Shown: positions 57,235 to 64,000 of the stretch, one piece after another
How positions within the stretch are numbered: the stretch's first letter is position 1
Layout of the letters: every line of letters starts with the position of its first letter
Assembly: GCA_001464735.1 (NCBI GenBank)
Contig: LNDU01000055.1
Span: 1-64,000, forward strand
Length of the DNA: 64,000 nt
Reading direction: 5' to 3'
Origin: Nitrospira sp. Ga0074138
GTDB lineage: Bacteria; Nitrospirota; Nitrospiria; Nitrospirales; Nitrospiraceae
The notes under the pieces: model-generated
The model's input: only the letters and a program-made list of their open reading frames with translations
Database searches by the model: none
What the model was told of the DNA's origin: nothing
Made by a program: the position numbers and the translations under genes

Positions 57235-58215
57235 GTGTCACGAGAGCTCTCACTCGCAGAAGTTTTCCAGCTTGGCTACTACTGGGAGACCAAAGTCCTC
57301 CTGACGGCCGTGAAGCTGGACGTCTTTTCTGCCATCGGTGAGCGACCGAAGGCAGTCCAGGACATTGCGGGTCGACTTCAGGCCGATCCTCACACGCTGA
57401 ACCTCCTTTTGAACGCCCTCGTTGCAATGAAGTTGCTGACGAAGGAAGGGGACCTGTATGGCAACTCGTCGACGGCGCTGACACACCTCGTTCGGCAGTC
57501 GCCAAAGTATGTTGGCCACTTGCTCCTTCTGCACGATGCGGAGTGGAATAACTGGGGAAAGCTGGAGGAGACGATTCGTACAGGGAAACGGGCAGTCGAC
57601 CGCCATGTCTTTGAGACCGATCCTGAGTTGGGAAGCAACGTGTTAGCGGTGCTCAATCGGATTGGACAACAAAGCGGTCCTGATTTGGCCAAGCGACTGA
57701 AGCTGGGTGGCCGCGAGCGGCTGCTAGATCTTGGTGGTGGCGCTGGGACCAACGCCATTGCGTTTTGCCAGGTGTATCCGGAACTACACGCGACGGTCTT
57801 TGATCTCCCGGCGACGTTGACGTTGGCGGAAAAAACGGTCAAGGACGCCGGGTTGGAATCACGAGTCGCTTTGCATCCCGGTGATTTCAATAGAGACCAA
57901 CTTGGGGGACCGTATGATGTGGTCTTGATGTCCGATATCTTGCACTATCAAACGTTTCAGATGAATCAAGATCTGGTCAAAAAGGGCTTCCGATCGCTGG
58001 CGCCGGGCGGGCGGTTGGTAATTAAAGATCGATTTCTCGATGAAGCTGGCACTGGTCCAGCGTGGACGACCGCGTTCGCGGTCCATATCCTTGTCAACAC
58101 TCAGCAGGGCAGCTGCTATCGGGCCGGCGAGGCCATACAATGGCTCCAGGCCGCCGGGTTTGTCTCTGTTGTGGAGTTGGAGAAGACGGCAGTGGTGCAA
58201 GGCACGAAGCCGTAG
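57235..58215 (+). CDS. SAM-dependent O-methyltransferase family protein
   Basis: A 326-residue relative of the product at 26368. Winged-helix dimerisation domain (about 1-80) then methyltransferase domain with L-L-D-L-G-G-G-A-G-T-N at about 162, F-D-L-P and L-A-P-G-G-R-L-V-I-K-D-R-F. GTG start at 57235 after AGGGGTG. It stands before the respiratory-like cluster at 58288 and may be its first gene. Substrate unknown. Confidence 0.8.
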   Translation: MSRELSLAEVFQLGYYWETKVLLTAVKLDVFSAIGERPKAVQDIAGRLQADPHTLNLLLNALVAMKLLTKEGDLYGNSSTALTHLVRQSPKYVGHLLLLHDAEWNNWGKLEETIRTGKRAVDRHVFETDPELGSNVLAVLNRIGQQSGPDLAKRLKLGGRERLLDLGGGAGTNAIAFCQVYPELHATVFDLPATLTLAEKTVKDAGLESRVALHPGDFNRDQLGGPYDVVLMSDILHYQTFQMNQDLVKKGFRSLAPGGRLVIKDRFLDEAGTGPAWTTAFAVHILVNTQQGSCYRAGEAIQWLQAAGFVSVVELEKTAVVQGTKP

Positions 58216-58287
58216 AAAGCCTATGTGGTATCGAACGCGAGAGAGTTCGCGTAGGTGTGAGAAACGAGGAAATAGGGGCAGGGTCTA

Positions 58288-59004
58288 ATGCTGGATTGGT
58301 TACGGGAACCAGGCTTCTTTGGAACGCATGCGACGACGGGTGCGGACCTCAGTCAGCTGATGGCGACGCTCTTCACCGGGCTGTTCATCATGGGATGGCT
58401 CCAGGCTCGTCGGCGAAGGGCCGATGCGCACCATTGGTTGATGTTGGGCGGCATGATTGCCATGCTCAGCTTCTTTATCGCTTATTATCTGTTCCGGCAG
58501 CTGGGGGTCCTGGCGTTTGAAGGTAAGGAAGGGTTTGGAGGCTCGCAGTCGCTTTATGATTATGTCTTCATCCCCGTCCTGACGCTCCATATCATTCTCG
58601 TCATGATTGGGCTGATCATGGCGGTGTATATGATCGTGTTGGGGTTTCGTTCTCAGCAGTTCCTCGACGGAGTCCGATCCTTACGGGAATCACGGCTGCT
58701 CACGACGTGGAAGAAGATCGGTCTCATCTTTGGCGGAATTGCCGTGGTCGTGCTTGGGCTGTTTTTCTCGCGTGTCGCCACAGCAGGGTTTTCGATGCGG
58801 AAGCTGGAAGTGTATGTGGTCTTTCTCGCCATCGTGGCTTTTGTGTTTGCGATCGAGATGACGATTCAACGGATTTGGCCCGATGGCGCGCGGCGGCATC
58901 GCGCGCTTGGCCGATTTACGATGGTCATTTACTGTGTTCTGTTCGTCACGGGCAGCTTTACCTACACGATGTTGTACATCCTGTATCCCGGGAAGATTGG
59001 ATAA
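58288..59004 (+). CDS. DUF420-family membrane protein
   Basis: The 238-residue product has about six membrane helices and the DUF420 hallmarks: T-G-A-D-L-S-Q near the start, the H-H-W-L-M segment, and H-R-A-L-G-R-F-T-M-V-I-Y-C-V-L-F-V-T-G near the end. In other bacteria DUF420 proteins such as CtaM act in assembly of cytochrome oxidases. Here the nearest oxidase-like gene is the bd-like one at 60764. Confidence 0.8.
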   Translation: MLDWLREPGFFGTHATTGADLSQLMATLFTGLFIMGWLQARRRRADAHHWLMLGGMIAMLSFFIAYYLFRQLGVLAFEGKEGFGGSQSLYDYVFIPVLTLHIILVMIGLIMAVYMIVLGFRSQQFLDGVRSLRESRLLTTWKKIGLIFGGIAVVVLGLFFSRVATAGFSMRKLEVYVVFLAIVAFVFAIEMTIQRIWPDGARRHRALGRFTMVIYCVLFVTGSFTYTMLYILYPGKIG

Positions 59005-59008
59005 CGCA

Positions 59009-59096
59009 TGAGTGCTGAGGGTAGAGGATTTTTGGAAAAGGCATCGCTGGGACATTCACTCAGTCCTCAGTCCTCATTGCTCAGTCCTGGAGTTCG
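59009..59096. repeat. CTGAG/CTCAG inverted repeat spacer
   Basis: GAGTGCTGAGG (59010-59020) and an array of CTCAGTCCTCAGTCCTC units (59058-59088) can pair imperfectly. The same words recur after the next gene (59596-59681). A short intergenic repeat family. Confidence 0.5.
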
Positions 59097-59099
59097 GTG

Positions 59100-59591
59100 A
59101 TGCTAACGTGTGGCTGTGGCCGATGGATGCATACGGAGGGGATTGAGGAGCGAGGTGGGGAGACCGGTCCGCTGTTATGGTTTATCCGTTCGGAATGCCG
59201 TGGCTGTGGGCTGAAAGTCGGTGTCGATGTGCCAGAGGAACAACCCCACGGCCTCGTTGATCGGTTGCTCTGGACTGATGAGGCTTTGCATCGATTGGAT
59301 CGCATGCCACCGTATGTGGCTGGGCTGGTTCGAGAAGAAGTGGAGCAGGATATTCGTCGGCGAGGCGAGCGGGTGGTCACCTATGAGACGCTGCTCCGTC
59401 CCCGCACTGGGGAGCGGATCGAATGGGACCCAGAGGCGGAACGGCGGTTGGATCGAGTGCCGGCACCGGTTCGCGCCATGGCACGGATTGAACTTGAGCG
59501 TACTGCGGCCGACCGTGGGTTGTCTCGTATCACCGTGTCGCTGATGGAAGAGATCAAAGCGAAGTATTTTGGGATGGCCGCTTCCAAATAG
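59100..59591 (+). CDS. Tandem PCP_red-domain protein with Cys-rich head
   Basis: The 163-residue product has a Cys-rich start (C-G-C-G and C-R-G-C-G) that may bind zinc. Then come two copies of a roughly 45-residue helical unit: W-T-D-E-A-L-H-R-L-D-R-M-P-P-Y-V and W-D-P-E-A-E-R-R-L-D-R-V-P-A-P-V-R, each followed by an E-x-x-x-x-x-R-G stretch and I-T/V-T-x-x-x-L/M. This unit is the PCP_red (protochlorophyllide reductase 57-kDa subunit C-terminal) domain, found well beyond photosynthetic bacteria. GTG 59097 could also be the start. The role in this cluster is unknown. Confidence 0.7.
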   Translation: MLTCGCGRWMHTEGIEERGGETGPLLWFIRSECRGCGLKVGVDVPEEQPHGLVDRLLWTDEALHRLDRMPPYVAGLVREEVEQDIRRRGERVVTYETLLRPRTGERIEWDPEAERRLDRVPAPVRAMARIELERTAADRGLSRITVSLMEEIKAKYFGMAASK

Positions 59592-59595
59592 TCAT

Positions 59596-59681
59596 GAGTG
59601 CTGAGGACTGAGTGCTGCGAAGGATGGGAGAAATGAAACGATCGACTCTCCTGGCTCGGTCCTCAGTCCTGCTGGCTCAGT
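59596..59681. repeat. CTGAG/CTCAG inverted repeat spacer, second copy
   Basis: GAGTGCTGAGGACTGAGTGC (59596-59615) and CTCGGTCCTCAGTCC (59655-59669) with further CTCAG words form an imperfect inverted repeat like the one at 59009-59096. The two flank the PCP_red gene. Confidence 0.5.
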
Positions 59682-59691
59682 TCTGAAGATT

Positions 59692-60759
59692 ATGTTGCAT
59701 CGAATGGCCTTGCGCGTGATTCCGAGCTTGAGTCTGGCGGTGACGGAAGATGCTGTCCGTCGGACAAAGCGAATCGTCATGTTTGTGCCTGGGCTGATCG
59801 CCTTCGGGGTGTATCGGCTGGCGAAACATCTTGTGCCGATCACTGAGCCCTTGGCTTTGCTGGCGGTCAGCGGTCTCGTCGCAATGGTGACTGCGCTCTT
59901 GTGCTATCGGGTGGGGCGTGCCGCATCCTGGTCTACGATTGTCCGACAGGATGGTCTGAAGCTTCTTAGCTGGCTGGGTGGCTGGATCGGAGCCGTGTAT
60001 GGCATTCAACTCTCCCTGTTGGTGCTCACCCTGTTATGGATCATGCACTACAGTTATCTCCAGCATCCCGATGGGCCGGCTATGATGGCGATCATCATCT
60101 CCTGCACATCTGTCGCGCGGGATGCGTTTGAGATCGGTCATGTACGCAAGTTATCAGTGCTGGGGCATCCATTTTTGACATTCCCGGATGGGGAGCAGCT
60201 GCGTGTGCTGGTGCAACGCCGGGCATGGCAATTAGGACCGTGGGCTCTCGTAGGACTGGGTATTGGTGCGCTGACATCGTTGTCAGGGCTGGCCGTTGCG
60301 AATGAGCAAGGCGCTGCCTTGGCACAACTGGTGACCGTGACGCTCCTCGGGGGAGGCCTTGCACTCTGTGCGTATTTTGGTGGACTCTATCCCGCCAGTT
60401 CATGGCTACACTCGCTCCGCCAGACGGCACCAGGCGAATTACTGAAATATTGGTGGTGGCCTGGGATGGCCTTTGCCTCGACCTATTATCTGGTGACGAT
60501 GGGACTGCTCTTGTTTGTGGTGAGACAGCCGACGGTGACGTTGGGCTCGGCAGCCCTGATGGGTGCGCTGGTCACGGCGATGATGGCGGTGTATGGGTAT
60601 TATCTCGGTGATCGTCGCCATGTTGAAGATGAGCAGGCGCCGCAACTGTCGCCTGGCATGTTACGGTGCCCGTTCATGATGGGAATTCTTGGAAAGTCGA
60701 TTAGTGCTGACGGTGCGGCTGGGAGCTTGGCGCTTGGCAAGACCGGAACGAAGGGGTAG
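59692..60759 (+). CDS. Polytopic membrane protein
   Basis: The 355-residue product has about seven to eight membrane helices, an N-terminal amphipathic part and a Gly-rich tail. No motif I recognise. A segment (S-V-A-R-D-A-F-E-I-G-H-V-R) in the middle has charged residues of the kind seen in cofactor-binding proteins. The next gene starts five bases after its stop, so it is probably part of the bd-like oxidase unit. Confidence 0.65.
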   Translation: MLHRMALRVIPSLSLAVTEDAVRRTKRIVMFVPGLIAFGVYRLAKHLVPITEPLALLAVSGLVAMVTALLCYRVGRAASWSTIVRQDGLKLLSWLGGWIGAVYGIQLSLLVLTLLWIMHYSYLQHPDGPAMMAIIISCTSVARDAFEIGHVRKLSVLGHPFLTFPDGEQLRVLVQRRAWQLGPWALVGLGIGALTSLSGLAVANEQGAALAQLVTVTLLGGGLALCAYFGGLYPASSWLHSLRQTAPGELLKYWWWPGMAFASTYYLVTMGLLLFVVRQPTVTLGSAALMGALVTAMMAVYGYYLGDRRHVEDEQAPQLSPGMLRCPFMMGILGKSISADGAAGSLALGKTGTKG

Positions 60760-60763
60760 CGAT

Positions 60764-62641
60764 ATGGGCCGAGGATTCATGATGATAAGACGTTCCTCGA
60801 TTGCAGTGGCGATTGGCATTGCGATGGTTGCGCTCGTCATTGGGTCTGTGTGGAATGGGCCCGATCTGTCATTCGCGGAGTCTTCGACGGATCTGTATTT
60901 TGGCACAGAGGGGATCCCTCAAGGCCCGCCGGCCCCCGCTCCGCAGGACACCAGCTATCCACGAATTGGTTCGTTAGACAGTCGGTTGGTGGTGTGGTTC
61001 ATCACACAGCAACATACCTATTTCGGTGGATTTGTCCTTGCGCTGCCCTTGTTTTGTGCGTTGCTCGAATTTCTTGGATTGATCACCCCAAAACCAGCCT
61101 TGGCGCTGCGCTATGACGGATTGGCACGAGATCTCGCCAAGGTGGCGGTGTTGGCCATGTCGGTGACAGCGCTTATCGGGAGCCTGATGCTCACCTTGTT
61201 CATCACGCTCTACCCCAGTTTCATGAAGTATATGGGTGGGACGTTTAAAGGATTCATGCCGGTCTATGCCGCCGTGTTTTTCGGAGAAGCCCTGCTGCTG
61301 GTGATCTATTACTACGGGTGGAACCGGATGACGGACCGGGGCATGAAGTGGATTCACGCCGCGATCGGGATTCTGACGAATATTGTGGGAACTGCGTTGT
61401 TGATGATGGCGAATGCCTGGTCGGCCTTCATGATGTCCCCCGCCGGTGTGGATGCCCAGGGACGCTTCCTGGGTAATGCCTGGCATCTGCTGCACTCTGC
61501 CCTGTGGAACCCGCTGAACGTCCATCGCTTTCTTGCGGACATCATGTCCGGTGGAGCGGTGGTGTTGGCCTATGCCTGTTATCGGTTTTTCACCAGTAAG
61601 ACGGATGAGGAGCGGGCCTATTTCGATTGGGTCGGCTATATCTTTCTGTTTGTGACAGTGTTCGCACTGATTCCCATGCCGTTTGCCGGCTACTGGCTGA
61701 TGAAGTCGGTGTTCGTGTTTCGCCAGACCATGGGTGTCACCATGATGGGTGGCTTGCTCACCTGGCTGTTTGTGGTTCAGGCACTCTTGATTGGTGTCCT
61801 GTTTTTGGGGATTAACTACTATCTATGGCAGAGCATGGCGCGGATCAAAGGTGGTGAGCGCTATCAGCCCTATTATCAATTTTTACTGGGGGTGTTGATG
61901 CTGGCGCTCTTCGTCTGGCTGACGCCTCACACGCTGCTCACGTCTGCCAGTGAAGTCAAGGCGATGGGCGGTGCTCAACATCCCGTGATTGGCAACTATG
62001 GAGTGATGTCGGCCAAGAACGGAGCAGTGAATATCCTGATTCTCGTCACGGCCTTGAGCTTTTTGTACTATCGTCGGGCGAATCGCACGATGACCATTTC
62101 CTGGGTCAAGACCGGGAATACGCTCCTCACGGTGTTATACGTCGTTGGGGCGCTGAATATCATCTGGCTATCGATCTATGGGTTTTACTTGCCTGCGAAG
62201 GTTCGCGTCGGCCTGTCTGCACCCCAGGCCTTCACGACGTTCACGGTGATCGTACTCGGTGTGGTGATGAACCGCCTCATGCTTAGAGGAGCGGTGGTCC
62301 ATGGCCCGATTCAGTGGGGGAAAATTCCGCTGCGCGGCATGGTGGGATTGTTTGGATTGGCAGCGTCCTTCAGCTGGGTGATGGGCTTGATGGGGTACAT
62401 TCGTTCATCGGGGCGACTGTCCTGGCATGTTAGTGAGTTGATGGCAGATGTCTCGCCCTGGGCCTTCACCCCAGACCTTCAATACGCCACAAAAATGGTG
62501 ACGCTGAACATGGTGGTCTTCTGGGCCGCTGTACTTGTGTTGTTCTGGATGTGTGAGCGGGGGCAGCGGCCGGTGATGGGTGAGGAATTCCAGGAGGAAC
62601 AGGTGCCCTTGTTGTCACCGGTTCCCTCGCAGGAAACATAG
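60764..62641 (+). CDS. Cytochrome bd-like oxidase subunit (CydA-related)
   Basis: The 625-residue integral-membrane protein starts at ATG 60764 behind AAGGGG. After a signal-like helix and a periplasmic stretch (30-70) come about 12-14 helices. Relation to CydA is seen in Q-Q-H-T-Y-F-G-G-F (His84, matching the first heme ligand), G-E-A-L-L-L-V-I-Y-Y-Y-G-W (Glu175) and A-N-A-W-S-A-F-M-M-S-P-A-G. Downstream are His241, His244 and His254 (W-H-L-L-H, N-P-L-N-V-H-R-F-L-A-D). CydA normally has F-L/V-H-T there; here the His is replaced, so the heme set differs. No G-R-Q-P-W quinol-loop motif is found in the usual place. Nitrospira is known to carry several such bd-like proteins, at least one proposed as the terminal oxidase. 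Confidence 0.8.
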   Translation: MGRGFMMIRRSSIAVAIGIAMVALVIGSVWNGPDLSFAESSTDLYFGTEGIPQGPPAPAPQDTSYPRIGSLDSRLVVWFITQQHTYFGGFVLALPLFCALLEFLGLITPKPALALRYDGLARDLAKVAVLAMSVTALIGSLMLTLFITLYPSFMKYMGGTFKGFMPVYAAVFFGEALLLVIYYYGWNRMTDRGMKWIHAAIGILTNIVGTALLMMANAWSAFMMSPAGVDAQGRFLGNAWHLLHSALWNPLNVHRFLADIMSGGAVVLAYACYRFFTSKTDEERAYFDWVGYIFLFVTVFALIPMPFAGYWLMKSVFVFRQTMGVTMMGGLLTWLFVVQALLIGVLFLGINYYLWQSMARIKGGERYQPYYQFLLGVLMLALFVWLTPHTLLTSASEVKAMGGAQHPVIGNYGVMSAKNGAVNILILVTALSFLYYRRANRTMTISWVKTGNTLLTVLYVVGALNIIWLSIYGFYLPAKVRVGLSAPQAFTTFTVIVLGVVMNRLMLRGAVVHGPIQWGKIPLRGMVGLFGLAASFSWVMGLMGYIRSSGRLSWHVSELMADVSPWAFTPDLQYATKMVTLNMVVFWAAVLVLFWMCERGQRPVMGEEFQEEQVPLLSPVPSQET

Positions 62642-62657
62642 AAAGGGAAGGGAGTCT

Positions 62658-63311
62658 ATGGAGCGCCGTGGGTCGAAGTGTGCAACCGTTGTTCTCGGTC
62701 TCCTAATGGGTGTGTTGACGTGGCAGGCTCCTGGCGGTGCCCACGGGCAGGTTCTTGTACTGGAAGATTTCCAAGCAAAGGAAGCAGACGGGTTCCCTTC
62801 TCTGTGGGATCACGAAAATCAGCGGAGTCAATCGAAAGGCCGTGACGCCTATAAAGTGCGATCGGAGAACGACGCGAACTTTCTGTCGGCCAAAGATGCA
62901 GGGCAGCGAATCAAGAAAAAGAAAATAGATTGGGATCCCAAGGCCTATCCAATTTTGACCTGGCGGTGGCGTCTCAATAAGGCAACGACTGGAACTGAGC
63001 CGTTGGCCGCAGTTTATGCGTCACTCGATACAGATCTTCTCTTTATCCCGGTGTTCACGAAATATGTATGGAGCGAGTCGAAGCCGGACGGCACCGTGAC
63101 GGAAGGGGGCATGTTTAGTGGCTCCGAGATCGTCGTCCAGACTGGGACGAAGGAGATCGGGCAATGGTTTGAGGAGCGGGTGAATGTCTACGAGGATTTC
63201 AAACGCATTCATAAACATGAGCCGGCGGAGAAGGCATGGGGAATCTCCATCATCGCGGCGCCTGGAGTTGAAATCGATTTTGGCCCGCTGATTGCCGCTC
63301 CGGCTAAGTAG
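62658..63311 (+). CDS. Secreted DUF3047 protein
   Basis: ATG 62658 follows AAGGGAGT and gives a signal peptide (1-30). The 217-residue product is a DUF3047 beta-sandwich: V-L-E-D-F-Q near the start, I-L-T-W-R-W-R-L-N-K and A-W-G-I-S-I-I-A-A. It acts outside the cytoplasm. The role is unknown. It lies 16 bases behind the bd-like gene. Confidence 0.75.
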   Translation: MERRGSKCATVVLGLLMGVLTWQAPGGAHGQVLVLEDFQAKEADGFPSLWDHENQRSQSKGRDAYKVRSENDANFLSAKDAGQRIKKKKIDWDPKAYPILTWRWRLNKATTGTEPLAAVYASLDTDLLFIPVFTKYVWSESKPDGTVTEGGMFSGSEIVVQTGTKEIGQWFEERVNVYEDFKRIHKHEPAEKAWGISIIAAPGVEIDFGPLIAAPAK

Positions 63312-63340
63312 CCGTCTGCCTGTCGGTCTATGAGGGACCA

Positions 63341-63706
63341 ATGATGGCGAAATGTAAGGTGTTTGATATTGCGCTCGGGATAGTCGTGATGGGTACCGTC
63401 GGGACTCTGATCGGTATGACCATGGGTGGCGGGCTGATGCCAGTCGCCATCGCTATTGGAATTGTCCTTGGTGCGGTGATCGGCTTTCTGGGTGGGCGTA
63501 GATTTCTTGTTAGTATCCTGGTCGGGACTGTGTCTGGTGGTGTTTTAGCCTGGGTGATGGCCGGTGTCGAGCGGATTTGGGTTGGCGCCGGTGCTGGAGC
63601 TGCGATGGGTGGGTTTCTCGGTGTCCAGATTTCAATGTTGCTCGACGTCCGTGCCGCGAAGAAGGCGGCATCGGAACAAGCTGAAACGTCGCCGTCCTAT
63701 CGGTAG
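63341..63706 (+). CDS. Gly-rich small membrane protein
   Basis: The 121-residue product has four membrane helices with many glycines (G-T-V-G-T-L-I-G-M-T-M-G-G-G, G-A-G-A-G-A-A-M-G-G-F). They resemble helix-packing glycine zippers. A short basic C-terminal tail follows. No family is recognised. It is in the same run as the bd-like gene. Confidence 0.65.
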   Translation: MMAKCKVFDIALGIVVMGTVGTLIGMTMGGGLMPVAIAIGIVLGAVIGFLGGRRFLVSILVGTVSGGVLAWVMAGVERIWVGAGAGAAMGGFLGVQISMLLDVRAAKKAASEQAETSPSYR

Positions 63707-63730
63707 GTACGTTCGATTAAAGAGGTGCTC

Positions 63731-64000
63731 GTGGAAAATAAGGGTGTCTTAGTCGGGTCCATCATCTTTGTGTTTGTATCATTCTTTCTCATGATCGGTC
63801 TGTTGGCCTATGAGTCCTATAAGGCGAAACAGATGAAACAGCTTGCGGCATCGGTGAAGTCGGAAGCTCGACCGACGGCGAGCAGTCTGCCGGCTCAGGA
63901 TTTCTCGATGTATAAGACGAAAATAGGAGATGAAGGCCGGGAGATGGTTCAAATTCCGGAAGGTCCGTTTACGATGGGGAGTCATGATGGTGATCCGGAC
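63731..64000 (+). CDS. Membrane-anchored FGE/SUMF1-domain protein, 5' part
   Basis: The GTG at 63731 follows GAGGTG and opens a frame that runs off the window (90 codons visible). Residues 7-25 form a membrane anchor. A Ser/Pro/Ala linker follows, and then M-V-Q-I-P-E-G-P-F-T-M-G-S, the standard start of a formylglycine-generating-enzyme (SUMF1) domain. Such domains occur in many proteins that are not sulfatase activators. The domain should lie in the periplasm. The rest cannot be seen. Confidence 0.75.
   Translation, partial: MENKGVLVGSIIFVFVSFFLMIGLLAYESYKAKQMKQLAASVKSEARPTASSLPAQDFSMYKTKIGDEGREMVQIPEGPFTMGSHDGDPD

Overview
The window looks like chromosome from a nitrite-oxidising or comammox-type Nitrospira (phylum Nitrospirota). 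The grounds are a GC-rich genome with dense, often overlapping genes, a periplasmic chlorite dismutase of the Nitrospira type, a complete urt urea transporter plus urease cluster, a cytochrome bd-like oxidase of the unusual kind known from this genus, and NarK-like, cupredoxin and DUF420 proteins. This is inference from gene content; no rRNA or tRNA gene is present to confirm it.

Layout: 0.4-5.4 kb holds a lipoprotein gene and two divergent half-size glnE genes (one fused to two ACT domains). 5.4-6.7 kb is a lower-GC patch with an orphan gene and a broken PIN-domain gene. 6.7-10.1 kb is groES-groEL next to an rpoH-type sigma factor. 10.3-11.5 kb is a NarK-like transporter broken by a frameshift. 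11.5-23.4 kb is a long biosynthetic block: ribBA-ribH-nusB-purB-cld-purC-(small membrane protein)-purS-purQ-(two small secreted paralogues)-purL-purF-PilZ. Chlorite dismutase is translationally coupled to purB inside this purine block. 23.5-30.7 kb has a TlpA-like thioredoxin, a four-gene coupled set (degenerate MBL-fold, TPR, unknown, methyltransferase), a decayed DUF393 gene, a repeat-containing secreted protein and a TPR/gluzincin protease. 30.8-42.1 kb has recG, a coiled-coil gene, ppx/gppA, DUF4145, a methyltransferase with a PqqD-like N terminus, a cupredoxin, a Lys-rich/acidic bipolar protein, a pentapeptide-like repeat protein and scpAB.

42.4-54.2 kb is a urea module: a long leader with possible RNA structure, urtABCDE, ureABC, ureF, ureG and ureD (no ureE). 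A decayed copy of part of urtB and a strong hairpin lie between urtA and urtB. Together these genes would import urea, hydrolyse it and supply ammonium; the glnE halves at the other end of the window would tune glutamine synthetase.

54.2-64 kb has a fatty-acid desaturase, a probably well expressed copper-site protein, an RlpA-like protein, a second methyltransferase, and a respiratory-looking cluster: DUF420 protein, tandem PCP_red-domain protein, polytopic membrane protein, cytochrome bd-like oxidase, DUF3047 protein, a small membrane protein, and the start of a membrane-anchored FGE/SUMF1-domain protein cut by the window edge. This cluster and the split ACT-GlnE pair are the best candidates for something not well described.
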